Part shown: positions 1 through 10,560 of the stretch, in pieces | Numbering within the stretch: the first letter of the stretch is position 1 | Layout: the number at the start of each line of letters is the position of its first letter | From: Leishmania mexicana MHOM/GT/2001/U1103 | Lineage: Eukaryota; Euglenozoa; Kinetoplastea; Trypanosomatida; Trypanosomatidae | Direction: 5' to 3' | Length of the DNA: 64,000 nucleotides | NCBI RefSeq assembly: GCF_000234665.1 | Contig: NC_018324.1 | Coordinates: forward strand, 2,230,428 to 2,294,427 | Made by a program: the position numbers and the translations under genes | The notes under the pieces: generated by a model | What the model saw: the letters and a program-made list of their open reading frames with translations, nothing else | Database searches by the model: none | What the model was told of the DNA's origin: nothing

Positions 1-1154
1 GCGAACACGGACAGCACCGTCAGTGTCCAACCGAGAACTGTCTCCACCACATCGTGCGAAACGGAGGCATCCGCTATGTAGTGCATCGCCGATGCCGCTG
101 CCAGAGCAACGAAGAAGAGAACCATGTGCCAATTCGCAGCTTTGTACGGCATGATGGTGAGCCGCGCCAGCGTCAGCCGCGTTACCGTAATGGACATGAG
201 CAGGCCGTAACTGATCTCCATCGCAAATGGAAAACGCACCGTCAAGTTGGGGAATACCACAAACACATGCACCATAAGCGCCGTCATGGTCATGTTTGGA
301 ACTAACGCGAGCATGGGCGTCACCTTGGAGGCGTGCACCGTAGGCCGAAGTACCGCGTGTATTACGTTCACGAGCATTGTGAAAGGGCATGAGATCAGGA
401 AAAAGATAAAGAGAACACTGCGGACAGACTCGATGTGAACGGTGCCGTTGCAGCCAGGAAAGAACTGGGACAGCGCTGGCGGGTATGCCACATCATACGG
501 TCCGACAGCCGATGTGTCCCAGATAGACTCGCCATACACACCGGAGACGATGAAGAGCACGCAGTTGAGGATGATGCCCTCCGACGGGCCACTTACGTAG
601 CTCAGGTCGAACGTCCCCGTGCTGAATTGTTCCCAGATAACGGTGAACAGGCTCGTGGATGAGATGGTCAACAGCCAGAAGCGCTCCACCGGTGCCATGT
701 AGGTGGCAAGGCTTATGTTGAGCAGCACAAACGGAGTGAGAAAGGCGTCACAGCCGTGGTCGAATAGTTCGCCGAGCGGGCTACCGGTACCGGTGCGGCG
801 CGCCTGCTTGCCGTCAATGGCATCTAGGGTTTGGTAAGCGAAGAGCGCGAAGGCAGCGTAGTATAAGGACCAGCTGGGGTACACGCCCCCCTCAACGAAG
901 TAGTAGTATAGCAGCAAGGCCGTTGAGGACATGCCGATGAGAAATCCGGTAAACGTGATGCAGTTTGGCGCGATGGTCATGGGAACAAGATTCACGACGA
1001 AGTTCCAGTACCGCTGCAGGACATACCGGCTGACTATGGATAAGTCCGTGCTGGAGTACTTGTACTTCCTCAAGTTGGACAAATACGCCGGCGGAATATA
1101 CTCATTTTTGAGCGGGTTAAGGCTCTCATGCCGTGCCGTCGACTTAGGGGACAT
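1..1154 (-). CDS. CEPT: Choline/ethanolamine phosphotransferase, 3' end outside window
   Basis: Transfers phosphocholine or phosphoethanolamine from the CDP-alcohol to diacylglycerol or alkyl-acylglycerol, the last Kennedy-pathway step, in ER membranes. The 384 residues present carry the complete CDP-alcohol phosphotransferase signature D-G-x2-A-R-x8-G-x3-D-x3-D at residues 114-136 (D114, G115, A118, R119, G128, D132, D136). Multiple hydrophobic segments follow, which fits a polytopic enzyme. The start is the ATG at 1154 (protein begins MSPKSTARHE). The family is usually about 390-420 residues, so only a short C-terminal piece is missing. The substrate preference (choline, ethanolamine or both) cannot be read from the sequence. 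The family call is very secure from the motif. The CEPT rather than EPT label rests on remembered L. major synteny. Confidence 0.93.
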   Translation of the reverse strand, partial: MSPKSTARHESLNPLKNEYIPPAYLSNLRKYKYSSTDLSIVSRYVLQRYWNFVVNLVPMTIAPNCITFTGFLIGMSSTALLLYYYFVEGGVYPSWSLYYAAFALFAYQTLDAIDGKQARRTGTGSPLGELFDHGCDAFLTPFVLLNISLATYMAPVERFWLLTISSTSLFTVIWEQFSTGTFDLSYVSGPSEGIILNCVLFIVSGVYGESIWDTSAVGPYDVAYPPALSQFFPGCNGTVHIESVRSVLFIFFLISCPFTMLVNVIHAVLRPTVHASKVTPMLALVPNMTMTALMVHVFVVFPNLTVRFPFAMEISYGLLMSITVTRLTLARLTIMPYKAANWHMVLFFVALAAASAMHYIADASVSHDVVETVLGWTLTVLSVF

Positions 1155-4100
1155 CTTCGCTCTCCTGCCTTTCCTTTTGCAAATGGGGATTGAGCGTACA
1201 CACCTTGGTGACAAGTACGGAGGCGGAGGAGAGGGATGCACGGGGGACGGGGGAGGGAGCGACCTCACAAGAAAAACGACGAAGTGGAAGAGCGTATGCG
1301 ACCCCCAAAAAAGGGGGAGAAAGGAGAGTGGTATGTTTATGTGTATGTGTGTGTGTAGGGAAGGGGAGGAAGGGGTCTTAGGTTGCTAGTGGGGGGGGGG
1401 TGAAGTGCGTGGAAGTGGGGGTACTCATCCACTAGCACTGAGCCCAGCGTAAGGACAGAAGGCAATGGGGTGGCCTGCGTCACAGAAAGGCAAATGAACA
1501 GAGAATGAGAGAAAGAGACAGGCAGGGAGTCACACAGGCGGGGAGAGAGAAGGGAGAGGGGGAGCCCAAAGCGATGCGACAAAAACAAAAACTTTGAAAG
1601 AAACGCGAACAAAAAATGAGAGGCAGCGAGACAGATAAGGCGAACCTCCCAAAAAGCATTTTATGTGTGTATGTGGGTGTGTGTGTCTGGTCGGGGGGGG
1701 GAACGGCGCACACGTTCGTGAGCGCACCTGCACCCTAACGAACGCGATCTTTACAGCTACAGAATCTCTCAAATAGATGTAAGTACTACTCAAAATCACG
1801 TGGGGCCTTTGACAAAGTTTGAACGGAAGCTCAACGCCTTCGCTTCTACCGGGCAATGCTGTGTTTACCACACGGCTACCTTAGCTAGTCACACGACCCT
1901 CGTTGCCACGGTGGTTCTAGTACCCGCGCAGTGCCACAGATAAGTAATGTGCTATGTGCTTTCTCACGTGATTGTGAACGCGCCTGCTGCGACAACGCGT
2001 GTTGCGCATACGCCTTCTGAAACGCAGTGATATCTGCACTGAGGCTGCTAGAGAGCGGATAGAGGCGATGGGCGTCGAGTGCCTTAGAGATCCGTTAGGG
2101 TTTTTTTTGCTGCCACGCAAAAAAAGGCGGAGCGCGAACATGAGCGATAACAAGAGGATCGAAGAGCCAGCAGAGCAAACGTGACAGAAGACGGTAACAT
2201 ACGAGTTTGAAAGAGCACCATTGGCAGAGGAAGCATGCGGCAAAGCAATCCCGATGTTGGGATGCTGACGTGGTTGAGAAGCCTCACCAGCGCACGCACT
2301 GATCGTGTGTCGCCAACCCATTCCATCTATTGCACATCCTTCTGGAAAGTGACGATGAACATGAGAACTCGCACAACGTTGCAGTCGCGACGTTCTCGTT
2401 CACCGTCAAACTTGATATGGCAAATGGCCTTCCGTGTGGGAGGCTATTATAACCGGAGCACCATTACGTTTGCTCCATCTTGTGTGTGTGTGTGCCCTCG
2501 TCAACTACGTTTTCCTTTCTGCGTGCGACTAACAACATAGAACCTTTAGAGACCAAAAAAGGCTTCGCTTTTTTTTTCGTACCGTACTCTCCTGTCACGA
2601 ACCAGTCAGCAAAGCATACGCATGTATCCACACGACACCCACCACAGTGGCATCACGGATACATCCGCGTCTTCTGGAACAGGCCGTCCTGCCCTCGAAT
2701 CGAGCCATGCGTCTGGCGGGCTCTTATCGTCACCTCCTCGTCCCGTTCGTCCGGGACCTGCGGCGCACCCGGCGCCAGCCAAACACCCGGGTGGAGTGCA
2801 GGCCCTGATCCAAGCGGGACGCGCCCAGGGTCCTGCTCGAGGGCAGGGGCGGTGACGTTTGTCGTGCGGGGAACAGCGGAATCCTGGTCCACGGACATGC
2901 CGGATGACCTCAGGGAGGTCGTCGGCCAGCCTCAGGTCAGGGTCCCCTGAGACTCTGCAACCAACCTGCATGCCATGCCTCTCCCTCTCAGTCGCTTTCA
3001 GCCGCGGCATTCCATAGCATGGAGACTCTCCACACGGGAGCCCTGGAGGATTCGGTGGTGCGGATCCGGGGCTCTCTCGCCATGCTTCCGGCATCTGCGC
3101 CTCACCAGCTCACACCCGGTCGGGCGTAGAAGGTCCCGCACGTTTCTGGGCACGTGCGGTTATCTTGATCGGTGTATAGGTCTGCGCGCCTGGTTTGTGC
3201 ATCACACGGAGCTCTCCCGAAGCCTGCATGCTTTGTACGTGATACACCATGTCAGCTGTGCTTGACAGCACGGGTGCACGGCGCTCGCACTTTTTGCGCT
3301 CTGACAGTTGCTGCAGAACGGCGTTGTTGTCTAGCGAGGAGGAATAGGTTCTTGCTGCCTTCATCTGCCACTGCGGTCGATTTCATGGAGTGGCGTGCCT
3401 GCATGTGCCCCGATAGGCGAAATTTAACCATGAGTCTGGGGAGCGGCGGCACTTCGTGTTACCCTAGATCTTCTCTTCTTGTGAACGAACAGGTGCTTCG
3501 AGAGTTGTTCCATCGTGGACACGATTGTTCGTGGGCTGGCACGAACGCCACATCATGACCGCCAGTCTCATCGACACGGTGCTTGACCAGACTTGTCCGT
3601 CTACACCAAGAATCTGGTGCCGTACCCGAGGGCAGGTTGGAGAGTCTTGGCATTCCCACAGCGAGTGCGCATTAAAGTCTGCCGCCACGCTGAGGTGCCC
3701 CTCCCCCCCCGGTCGTTAAGGGTGATCAGGTGGTAGGTAGCAAAACAAAAACGAGCAACAACCAAAAGAAATAAGTGCAAACAAACAGCTCAGAAGGCCC
3801 GCCAACACACACGCATACACGCACACATACAAAGACAAGCAGATAATAGGAAAAAAAAAGACTGCTCACCGAATTAGGTGACACGAGTTCGCGAATCGCA
3901 TCGCTGTACACGGGGCCAATCGTACGTTCAGCGGGGGGTGGGGGCTTACTTTCCGCAACGTGTGGTTTTTATGCGCACCTGGGCACATGGTTACATCATC
4001 CGTTTCTCCCTTCGCCTTCTCTTTCCTTTGCTTCTCCCCCGCCCCACGCGTCTTGTTTCGTGTCGTGCTCCCTCACACGTGAAGTCACGATGGGCACGGT

Positions 4101-4493
4101 GAGCTGAGGGATGACAGAGGAGGCGGGTGGAGGTGTGACGAGGAAAGGGTCGGCGCCGGAAAAAAATAATAGAATAGTCGCTATCGGTGCTCTCCGTCCA
4201 CGCCTGCTTGTGCGCTTGCGAAACGCGTGCAGGGAATATATACATGAGGGTTGCCCGGTTCCGGCAACTATTCATCTCAGTGGGCCCTGATCAGTCAAAG
4301 TGCACGATTCGCGTGAAGGTGTGCGGAGAGGCACGTTCTGAGAAAACGAAGGACGAGGAGGAAAGGACGTGACATCGTCTACAACACGCGGAGGGCACAG
4401 CGCTTTACTCTCCCCACCCTCCACCGCGCTGTTTTCCTTTCCCTTTCCATCAAGAAGGTTTTTCTTCTACGATTGCCTCTTTGCCGCCCTTCA
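1155..4493. other. Intergenic region between CEPT and E1 genes
   Basis: This 3.3 kb stretch has no convincing gene. It should hold the 5' leader and splice-acceptor region of CEPT (near 1155-1800, with G10 at 1391-1400 and purine-rich plus-strand blocks at 1500-1640). It should also hold the long 3' UTR of the E1 gene, which contains the SIDER-like element at 2578-3231. Short open frames here are under 165 codons, overlap each other on both strands and lack any recognisable domain. Confidence 0.7.
2578..3231 (-). mobile_element. SIDER-like retroposon remnant, copy 1
   Basis: This 654 bp block matches 17630-18283 with no gaps and three mismatches (positions 2586, 2798, 2816). Similarity stops sharply at both ends. 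It lies in the presumed 3' UTR of the E1 gene, in the same sense as the gene. Read on the minus strand it ends with a run of about nine A (plus-strand T-run at 2569-2577), like a retroposon tail. Size, position, orientation and A-tail fit Leishmania SIDER2 elements, truncated ingi/L1Tc-related retroposons reported to lower mRNA stability. A 162-codon open frame inside it is treated as incidental. I saw no clear target-site duplication. The SIDER2 rather than SIDER1 label is from memory. Confidence 0.75.
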
Positions 4494-5618
4494 TCAGGAT
4501 GTACTGTGCTCCTTCATGCACTCTTTTGCGTCGTTGACCAGCTTCTTCATGTCCACCACACAGTTGCACTGCATGAGCTGCGTAAAGGACATGATGTACG
4601 GCACGTTAATCGAAAGCATGGTATCAAACGTGATCCAGTCGTTCAGCGGGCGTACGCACAGGATGGAGCTTTCCACTGCCCCAGACGTCTCGGCCGCGGA
4701 GGCCTCGCTAGTGTTATCCGTCACGAAGACGATCTGCATGCTCTCCGGCGGTATATCCAGCTTCTCCGCCAGAAGTGTGCGGATTTTCATGTAGCTCTTC
4801 GGCATCAGCTTCGTGCCGACAAGCAAGGGGTCGAAATACGCCGTAATGAACGGGTTCAAATCGCCATACGGTGTATTGGCCATGATGAGCTTCTGGGCTT
4901 CGATGCTGCCCGAGCTGTAGAGTGCGATGCGCACCCTCTCGGTCATGGCTGGGCCGCCGGCGAAGCGGAAAAACGTATTCACATCCGGAAACACCTGCGA
5001 CTGCAGCTTTCCCTCTGCAAACACCTCCGCCCAGATGGCGGCCTGGACCACCTTCACCGCGGCGTGATCGGAGCCTCTCTCTATCTCGCTGTGAAAAAGC
5101 GCGCAGAATTCACTGCGCGTCACTTCGTTCGCCGCTTCATCTTTCCAGTCGCGCGCCCCACTCGTCGCAAGGGCGTCCGTAAATGCCTTCGAGTAGGCCA
5201 TCGTCGCCTTTGCAAGTGGGGAAGACTGCGGCGCGCTAGCTGCAGTGAGGCGGTCCACAAACGCCTGATCTGCAGGGAAGTGCGTCGCCATGTAGGCCTC
5301 GACGCGGGATTCCGCAATGGGCATCATGACTTTCCGCACAAAAGGAAGTGGGGTGGTCGTGCCTTCAATGTCAAAGAGGAACACGGTGAGGGGCGCGGAC
5401 ATGGACGCGACGGCATAGCTTGGATTGTCGGGATCGGGAAGATGAACCTCCTTTGCCTGGAGGAGCTCAAACACACCCAGCGTCTTCCCAGGGGCGCCTT
5501 GCAACCTCTGCTGAACCATCTCCATCAGCTCCGTGTAGTCAATATTGTCAGGCAATGTTTCTGTTAAGCGCGTCAGCTCCAGCTGTGCCACGAAGCACGA
5601 GAGTGCGTTACGAAACAT
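4494..5618 (-). CDS. Enolase-phosphatase E1-like HAD hydrolase (methionine salvage)
   Basis: A HAD-superfamily phosphatase of the MtnC/E1 type. In the methionine salvage pathway this enzyme enolises and dephosphorylates 2,3-diketo-5-methylthiopentyl-1-phosphate. Visible motifs are FDIEGTTTP (D83, E85; motif I with the E1-specific DxEGT), YSSGS near residue 233 (motif II), a lysine in KLMPKSY near 275, and VFVTDNTSEASAAE (motif III). The cap domain lies between motifs I and II. The protein is 374 residues, whereas the family is normally about 220-260. A 72-residue N-terminal extension precedes MSAPLTVFLFD. Translation from that inner ATG at 5402 would give a near-standard protein. The ATG at 5618 is preceded by an in-frame stop three codons upstream, so it is the longest possible start. 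The extension could be a targeting region. Its presumed 3' UTR carries SIDER copy 1. Confidence 0.85.
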   Translation of the reverse strand: MFRNALSCFVAQLELTRLTETLPDNIDYTELMEMVQQRLQGAPGKTLGVFELLQAKEVHLPDPDNPSYAVASMSAPLTVFLFDIEGTTTPLPFVRKVMMPIAESRVEAYMATHFPADQAFVDRLTAASAPQSSPLAKATMAYSKAFTDALATSGARDWKDEAANEVTRSEFCALFHSEIERGSDHAAVKVVQAAIWAEVFAEGKLQSQVFPDVNTFFRFAGGPAMTERVRIALYSSGSIEAQKLIMANTPYGDLNPFITAYFDPLLVGTKLMPKSYMKIRTLLAEKLDIPPESMQIVFVTDNTSEASAAETSGAVESSILCVRPLNDWITFDTMLSINVPYIMSFTQLMQCNCVVDMKKLVNDAKECMKEHSTS

Positions 5619-5705
5619 CTTGCTCTAGAAGAGGAGAGCGGACTCGAAAATGACAGTTCCAACAACTCAAAAGAGGTGCGTGTACTACACCATATATATG
5701 TCTAC

Positions 5706-5720
5706 ATATATATATATATA
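5706..5720. repeat. (AT)n microsatellite
   Basis: An uninterrupted alternating AT run, about 90 bp upstream of the E1 start codon in the putative leader. Confidence 0.95.
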
Positions 5721-5762
5721 GATCACACCCGAGGCAAACAGGGAGAACAAAGGCGGATTCTC

Positions 5763-5813
5763 TTATCGCAAACAAAGAAAAAACACAAGAGGGGGAGGGG
5801 GAGGGGGTAGGCG
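5763..5813 (-). promoter_or_regulatory. Candidate polypyrimidine tract for trans-splicing of E1 mRNA
   Basis: On the minus strand this is a long C/T block (plus strand shows A-rich then repeated GGGGGA units). It lies about 145-195 nt upstream of the E1 ATG at 5618. In trypanosomatids such tracts direct spliced-leader addition at a following AG. No splice site has been mapped, so this is inference from position and composition. Confidence 0.4.
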
Positions 5814-6146
5814 TAATAAAGGGTGACAAGGACGCAAAAAGAGTGCAAAACGAGAATGTGCGATAGCCGACGGCGAAGGGGAAAGCGCCCCGATGAGAGG
5901 AGAGACCACACCTTGACTTCTGATTAGGCGCAATCCTCTTTTTTGCCAACTACGTAGACCGGTGCAGACCTGTGTGTGGGTGTGTGTTCGTTTTACGTCG
6001 TTATCGATGCGACCTCTGCGACACCGTTGTTCCTCTGAGAAGGAAGAAAGGAGACAGGGAGGGGTGGAGTGAAGAAGCGCAAACGACACCCCCTCTCTAC
6101 GAAAAAAAAAATGAAAGGAAGGGGCACCCACAAAAGCCACATACAA

Positions 6147-6171
6147 ACACACACACACACACACACACACA
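6147..6171. repeat. (AC)n microsatellite
   Basis: About twelve uninterrupted AC units in the intergenic region between the E1 and KAP genes. Confidence 0.95.
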
Positions 6172-9100
6172 GAAATGGCCGGGGGAGGGGAGACAGGCGA
6201 GGAAAACCGAGCACAAACAAAGGGCGGTAAAGGCAAGAAATCACTCGCTCCTTTTGTCCTTTCTACTTCGACTCCACGACGCAATAACGAAACAGATAAA
6301 GAAAATCCGAAGAGAGAGAGAAGCGAGTAGAGAGCGGCCGACGGGAGGGGAGGGGAGGAGTGTCGAAGGCACAACAGTCCGAGGCAGAGGAAAGACAATG
6401 TTGTGCAAAAAAAAAGTCAAAAACTAAACGACAACAACACCAGAAAAAGAGAGAGTCTTTCCTTGTGTCCGAAGACAATTGACGGAAAAAAAACGAAGGG
6501 CGAAGGGAGAGGCGTGGGGGAAGAAGCGCGAGGACGAATCACGTGTGCGTTTGCGTGTGTGTGTGTATATGTTCTACGCTCGTCAGCGTGTGGAAACGAA
6601 GATGGAGAGTGAAGGGGGGTCAAAGAAAGGGGGGAGGCGGCTGGGGTGAGGGAGCAGGAGGGAGAGGAAGGCGATTCATCAAGTTGAGGGGTTCCACCCC
6701 TATTTTTCTTTCCAGCCTTTTAGAGGCCATGCCATGGAACGTGTTCGACGTGGCCAGGAAAGGGAAGTTCACCTTAGCATCGCGGTCTTACGGAGTCACT
6801 GCTTTTCTGTTTCGATAATTTCTGCGCACGTGCAGGATGGCACCCTCCTCCTCTTCAGGTTGTGAGGCGGGTATCTGCGAGGAAGCAAAATGTCGCGTAT
6901 TCAACGCGTGGGGAGCATTTTCGTCTTCTCATTCAGCTGCTTCCCTCTTTTTGCGGTAGCCCTTCGGGTATGCGGATGGTATCGGAGCGCTTTGTGCCAT
7001 CTAGGCGTCGCATGTGGCTGAGGCAGCCTCGTAAGGCGGTGACCCTTATGTGTGAGGCAAGAAGGCAATGACTGGGGTTGCTGTGGGGTGTGTGCGCGCA
7101 GTGCACAGTTTGTCCATCTCAAGCTCACACCTCTTCCAAGACGGAGCGGAATTCCCAAAACAACAGGGTCTCGCTGGCCAGCTTCTCGTACACTGCCGAG
7201 AAGACGCTGATGAGCTTCCTCACTCTCTCTCTTCAGGGTGCTGGAGCTCCCAAGTGCACGTTTCGTGGTAGACGATGTGGGGCTGAGGTCCTCTAAACAC
7301 CTTTAATTCGCTGCAAGGCAAGGGGGCCATTGTCGTCGTTCGTCCTTTCTTCCTCCCGCCAGGTAGACAAGCTTTGCGGAATGCCTCTGGCAGGTGCCTG
7401 CTGTGTTCGCCCTTATCGAGCTGCGTTATGCACACCCCAGAGAAATCTACTTGGTTTCGCGAGAGTGGCGTGATGGCTGCGTTGTGGGTGCAGCAACGCG
7501 AGCAATTGGAGACGTCCCATTGAGGTCCCCCATGAGACTGCTGTGATGCGGTCCTGATTGAAGGGCATCTAGTCCTCAGCAAGGACGGCAAACAACAGAG
7601 AGGGAGAGTTTCGTATTCACGATGATGAGCTCATGCGCAGGCGGGCGCAGGTGTCTCTTCGGATCAAACTCCATCGTGACCGCCGACCGGCTTGTGTCTG
7701 AGGAAAGCCGACGTGGCGTACACAACGTGGGGTGTGAATGGGCCACTGCTGGAGATGACGTCGTATGATTACTATTCTTCTCGTCTTTTTTTCCAGTGAG
7801 GAAGGCGGAGCTGATCGCACTGACTAACTTTGCGAGAGACGGGGAGAGTAAGCGAGACGCATCATCATTCACCGCTCTTGGGTACACCTACACCGTGGTG
7901 TGTGCGGGCCCTCACGTTTGTCTGTGTGTGTGTGCGTGTATTCAAAGGGAACCGAAGAAAAGGGAGTAAGATAGTCGTCGTCGTCGTGGGTGTGAGCGAC
8001 GCGATACAGAAGGTCGACGAAGCGCAGACAAGCACGGGCAGAAAAGGAAAGCTTGAGGGAGGGGCGGAGGTGGAATCACCGTGTGCGGGGGACGCAAAGC
8101 AGAATTCTGCGTCCAAATCGGACAGGTCTCGACAGTATTCGTGATCGCAGAAGATGAGGTGCAGGGGCAGTGGACGAATGACGACGTAAAAGCTTGTTGA
8201 GCTGTTTGCCTCTTCTGGTGTCGCACACATTGAGATGCAAAGGCCTTTCGGCAAAAAAGGAAGAACAACACCAACAACAAAAAAAAACGAAGATGTTCGC
8301 ACGCACCTCAAGTCAAGCTGTTTCCTATGCCATCGAGACTCTCGCTGGATCTCCCTTCATCGTCATTTTCTTCATATGAAACGCTCTCTCCTCCTCGGCA
8401 GAGGAGAGCACAGGAAGAACGCACACTATGCACACAGAGGCCCCGATATCTCCATCTAAGACGAGAGGCGCCACACATGCGCGCGCACAGAGACGCGTAT
8501 AAACGCCTGGAAAACAAAATCTATACCTGAAGAAGGAATGACAGAGGAGGACGCTGTCGCGCCACAACGACACAGACGTTCAAGGGAAAAGACGAGAGTG
8601 AGAAGACGGCGTAGAGGAGGAGAGGCTGTATACGCGCCGCACAGTCGGTAGCGTCTAAAAAGAAGAGGCGCGAATGAGTTCAAAGACGATGCACACACAC
8701 ACATTCCTACACCAGAATGCGCGGGCGATATAGACAGGGGAAGAGACAGAAGGCGGTCAGCTGGAGAGGAGAGGGCAAGACACGCGATAGACACGCGAGC
8801 AGGTGCGCTGAAGAGTAGCTCATCAACAGGTAGCCGTACGCTTAAACAGGGGCCTTCTACACAAGAAATCGCTTGAGCGGTTACATACCTCCGCAGTGAC
8901 CTTTGTGACGGTGGTTCACGCCGGTTCATGAAAGACATGTGCTTGTGAGTGCCTGCCGCCTCCGCCAACAGCCTGAGTCTTCAGTGCATTTGTGCGCTGT
9001 AGCGGCGTCTTGCTCTCCCGTTCGGTTCTCGTTTCATCGCATCTAGGGAGTTCCCGTGCACCCGGCTCAGTCAATCCCTGCTCTTATCGCGTTCTCTTTT

Positions 9101-10071
9101 TCAGAGGACGGCGATCTGCTGTCCTTTGGAGAAAAAAAAAACACCCACACGCACAGTGCAAACACGGTAGTTGCACCCCTCTACGTCGTCCACCACTTTT
9201 TTTTCTATTTGCAATGACCATCATGGGCATTGAGTTCCCTTTGCGTTGTTCACCAAGAGCTTCACAGGCCGTCGGTCGTGGTCTCCTGCACAGAAAATAC
9301 ATCAAAGGGAGGTGTTGGTGGTGGCCGTCATCATCTACGTACAAATACACGCGTGCCCACGAGGTCGAGGGTAATTAAAGAGAGATGTAACATCAAGACA
9401 TACAAAAAACCGGGAGATAAAACAACCACAGCAACAACAGAAAAAAAGAGCATATGGGTCGGTAGGAGCATGGGGTATATGTGCGGGTGATGGGCGCATG
9501 CTGAGTTGGGTGAGTTGCGTACGCGAGTTTGGCGGAGGGCGCACAGACGACCTGCGGATCAAGCTTGTCAGACAACGAGAATGACGGGACGCCGTGCACA
9601 CAGAGACACAAGGAGAAGGAAGCGGGAGGGAGGGAAGCGAGGAGCTCCCATTCGCGGAGCTACTGTGCATCAAACCTCGCGTTTAGCGGGGACTGGGCAC
9701 GAAAAAGCACAGTAATCTAAACAAAACAACGACGGGGAAGCAAAGAACGATTAAAGAAAAAGAGGAGGGGGACTCAAGAGGGTGCAAGGGAGGAGGGGAA
9801 GCAGACAGGGGTGTGTGTGGGAGGGGTAGGCGGCACGCTGGACTCCTGCTTGGTAGACCCCCACCTCCAAACAAGCCAACAACACCGGAAACACAGAGAA
9901 GCGCTAGTCGGAGACGCAAATAGGAGAAAAGATGGGTCAAGGGTGAAAGAGTACCCGGAACAACCCGCCTAATGAACGCAGCGCGTGGATGGGGTTGCAC
10001 GCTATCTCGCTTTTTTTCGGCAGCACACCTTCGGCAGCAACAGCGCAGAAAACGTGACAACAAGAGCAGCT

Positions 10072-10560
10072 TCACTTTTTTTTTCCGGCGGACTTCTTCT
10101 GGGCGCCTTTCTCCGCCTTGGTTCCTCTGGCGGTCTTGGGCTTGGTGGCAGCCTTTTTCACGGCGGTCTTGGCCGAGGTCACCTTCTTGGAATTTCCCTC
10201 CTTTAGTGCTTTGGCCACCTGCACCTCGATCGGCTTGTGGAGCTCGTACAGCTGAGACAAGGCAGAGAAGCGTTTGCTGTAGTTGAGACCCTGCACAACT
10301 TTGAAGTTCTGACGCACAAACTCGGCGAATTCCGTCTTGCGCGGCGGTCTAGCGCGCTTCTGCTTGCGAAGACCCGGGTGCACCTGCGCTCTTTTCTGCA
10401 GATCACGACGCTGTTGCTGCGAGAGCTCCTTGTACATCTTGGAGAGCATCTTGCCGCGTTTCGCAATCGACACGCCCTGTAGCGACGGGTTGTTCTTCTG
10501 GTCCATCAGGAAGATGGAGAAGGGGCTAACGCCGCGGAGAAGACGAGCTGCGCGGAACAT
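10072..10560 (-). CDS. Kinetoplast DNA-associated protein (KAP), HMG-like
   Basis: A 162-residue, strongly basic protein of the KAP family, histone-like proteins that condense kinetoplast DNA in the mitochondrion. After a short MFRAARLLRG presequence comes an HMG-box-like segment (about residues 11-57, SPFSIFLMDQ through YKELSQQQRRDLQKRA). A second, weaker HMG-like segment follows near 75-110 (EFAEFVRQNF to LSQLYELHK). The tail from about 120 to the end is almost all K, A, T and G, like histone H1. Kinetoplastid KAPs carry short cleavable N-terminal presequences, and the first residues here fit that pattern. The start is the ATG at 10560. The frame continues four codons upstream, but only to a TTG. 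The identification rests on family resemblance. Which KAP paralogue this is was not determined. Confidence 0.8.
   Translation of the reverse strand: MFRAARLLRGVSPFSIFLMDQKNNPSLQGVSIAKRGKMLSKMYKELSQQQRRDLQKRAQVHPGLRKQKRARPPRKTEFAEFVRQNFKVVQGLNYSKRFSALSQLYELHKPIEVQVAKALKEGNSKKVTSAKTAVKKAATKPKTARGTKAEKGAQKKSAGKKK

Larger units (their letters stand above)
5619..10071. other. Gene-free stretch between E1 and KAP genes
   Basis: There is no supported coding region in 4.45 kb. It contains the E1 leader with a polypyrimidine tract (5763-5813, minus strand) and (AT)n at 5706-5720, an (AC)n run at 6147-6171, and many A- and G-rich plus-strand runs. Between about 6700 and 7900 the base composition is more balanced, without simple repeats. 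Open frames (up to 211 codons at 5763-6398 minus) are low-complexity readings of repeats. The right part must include the 3' UTR of the KAP gene. Confidence 0.65.

Noticed and set aside
2606..3094. 162-codon minus frame inside SIDER copy 1 (and its twin at 17658-18146)
   Set aside because: It lies fully within the non-coding retroposon remnant and shows no reverse transcriptase or other known domain. Its conservation follows from the two copies being nearly identical.
4473..5567. Plus-strand 364-codon open frame opposite the E1 gene
   Set aside because: It mirrors the minus-strand E1 coding frame, has unusual His/Arg/Cys content and no domain.
5763..6398. 211-codon minus frame
   Set aside because: It consists largely of Pro/Ser/Phe/Val-Cys runs from polypyrimidine and CA repeats.
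8456..8968. 170-codon minus frame between the E1 and KAP genes
   Set aside because: No motif was recognised, it is Ser/Cys/Arg-rich, and overlapping frames of similar length occur nearby.
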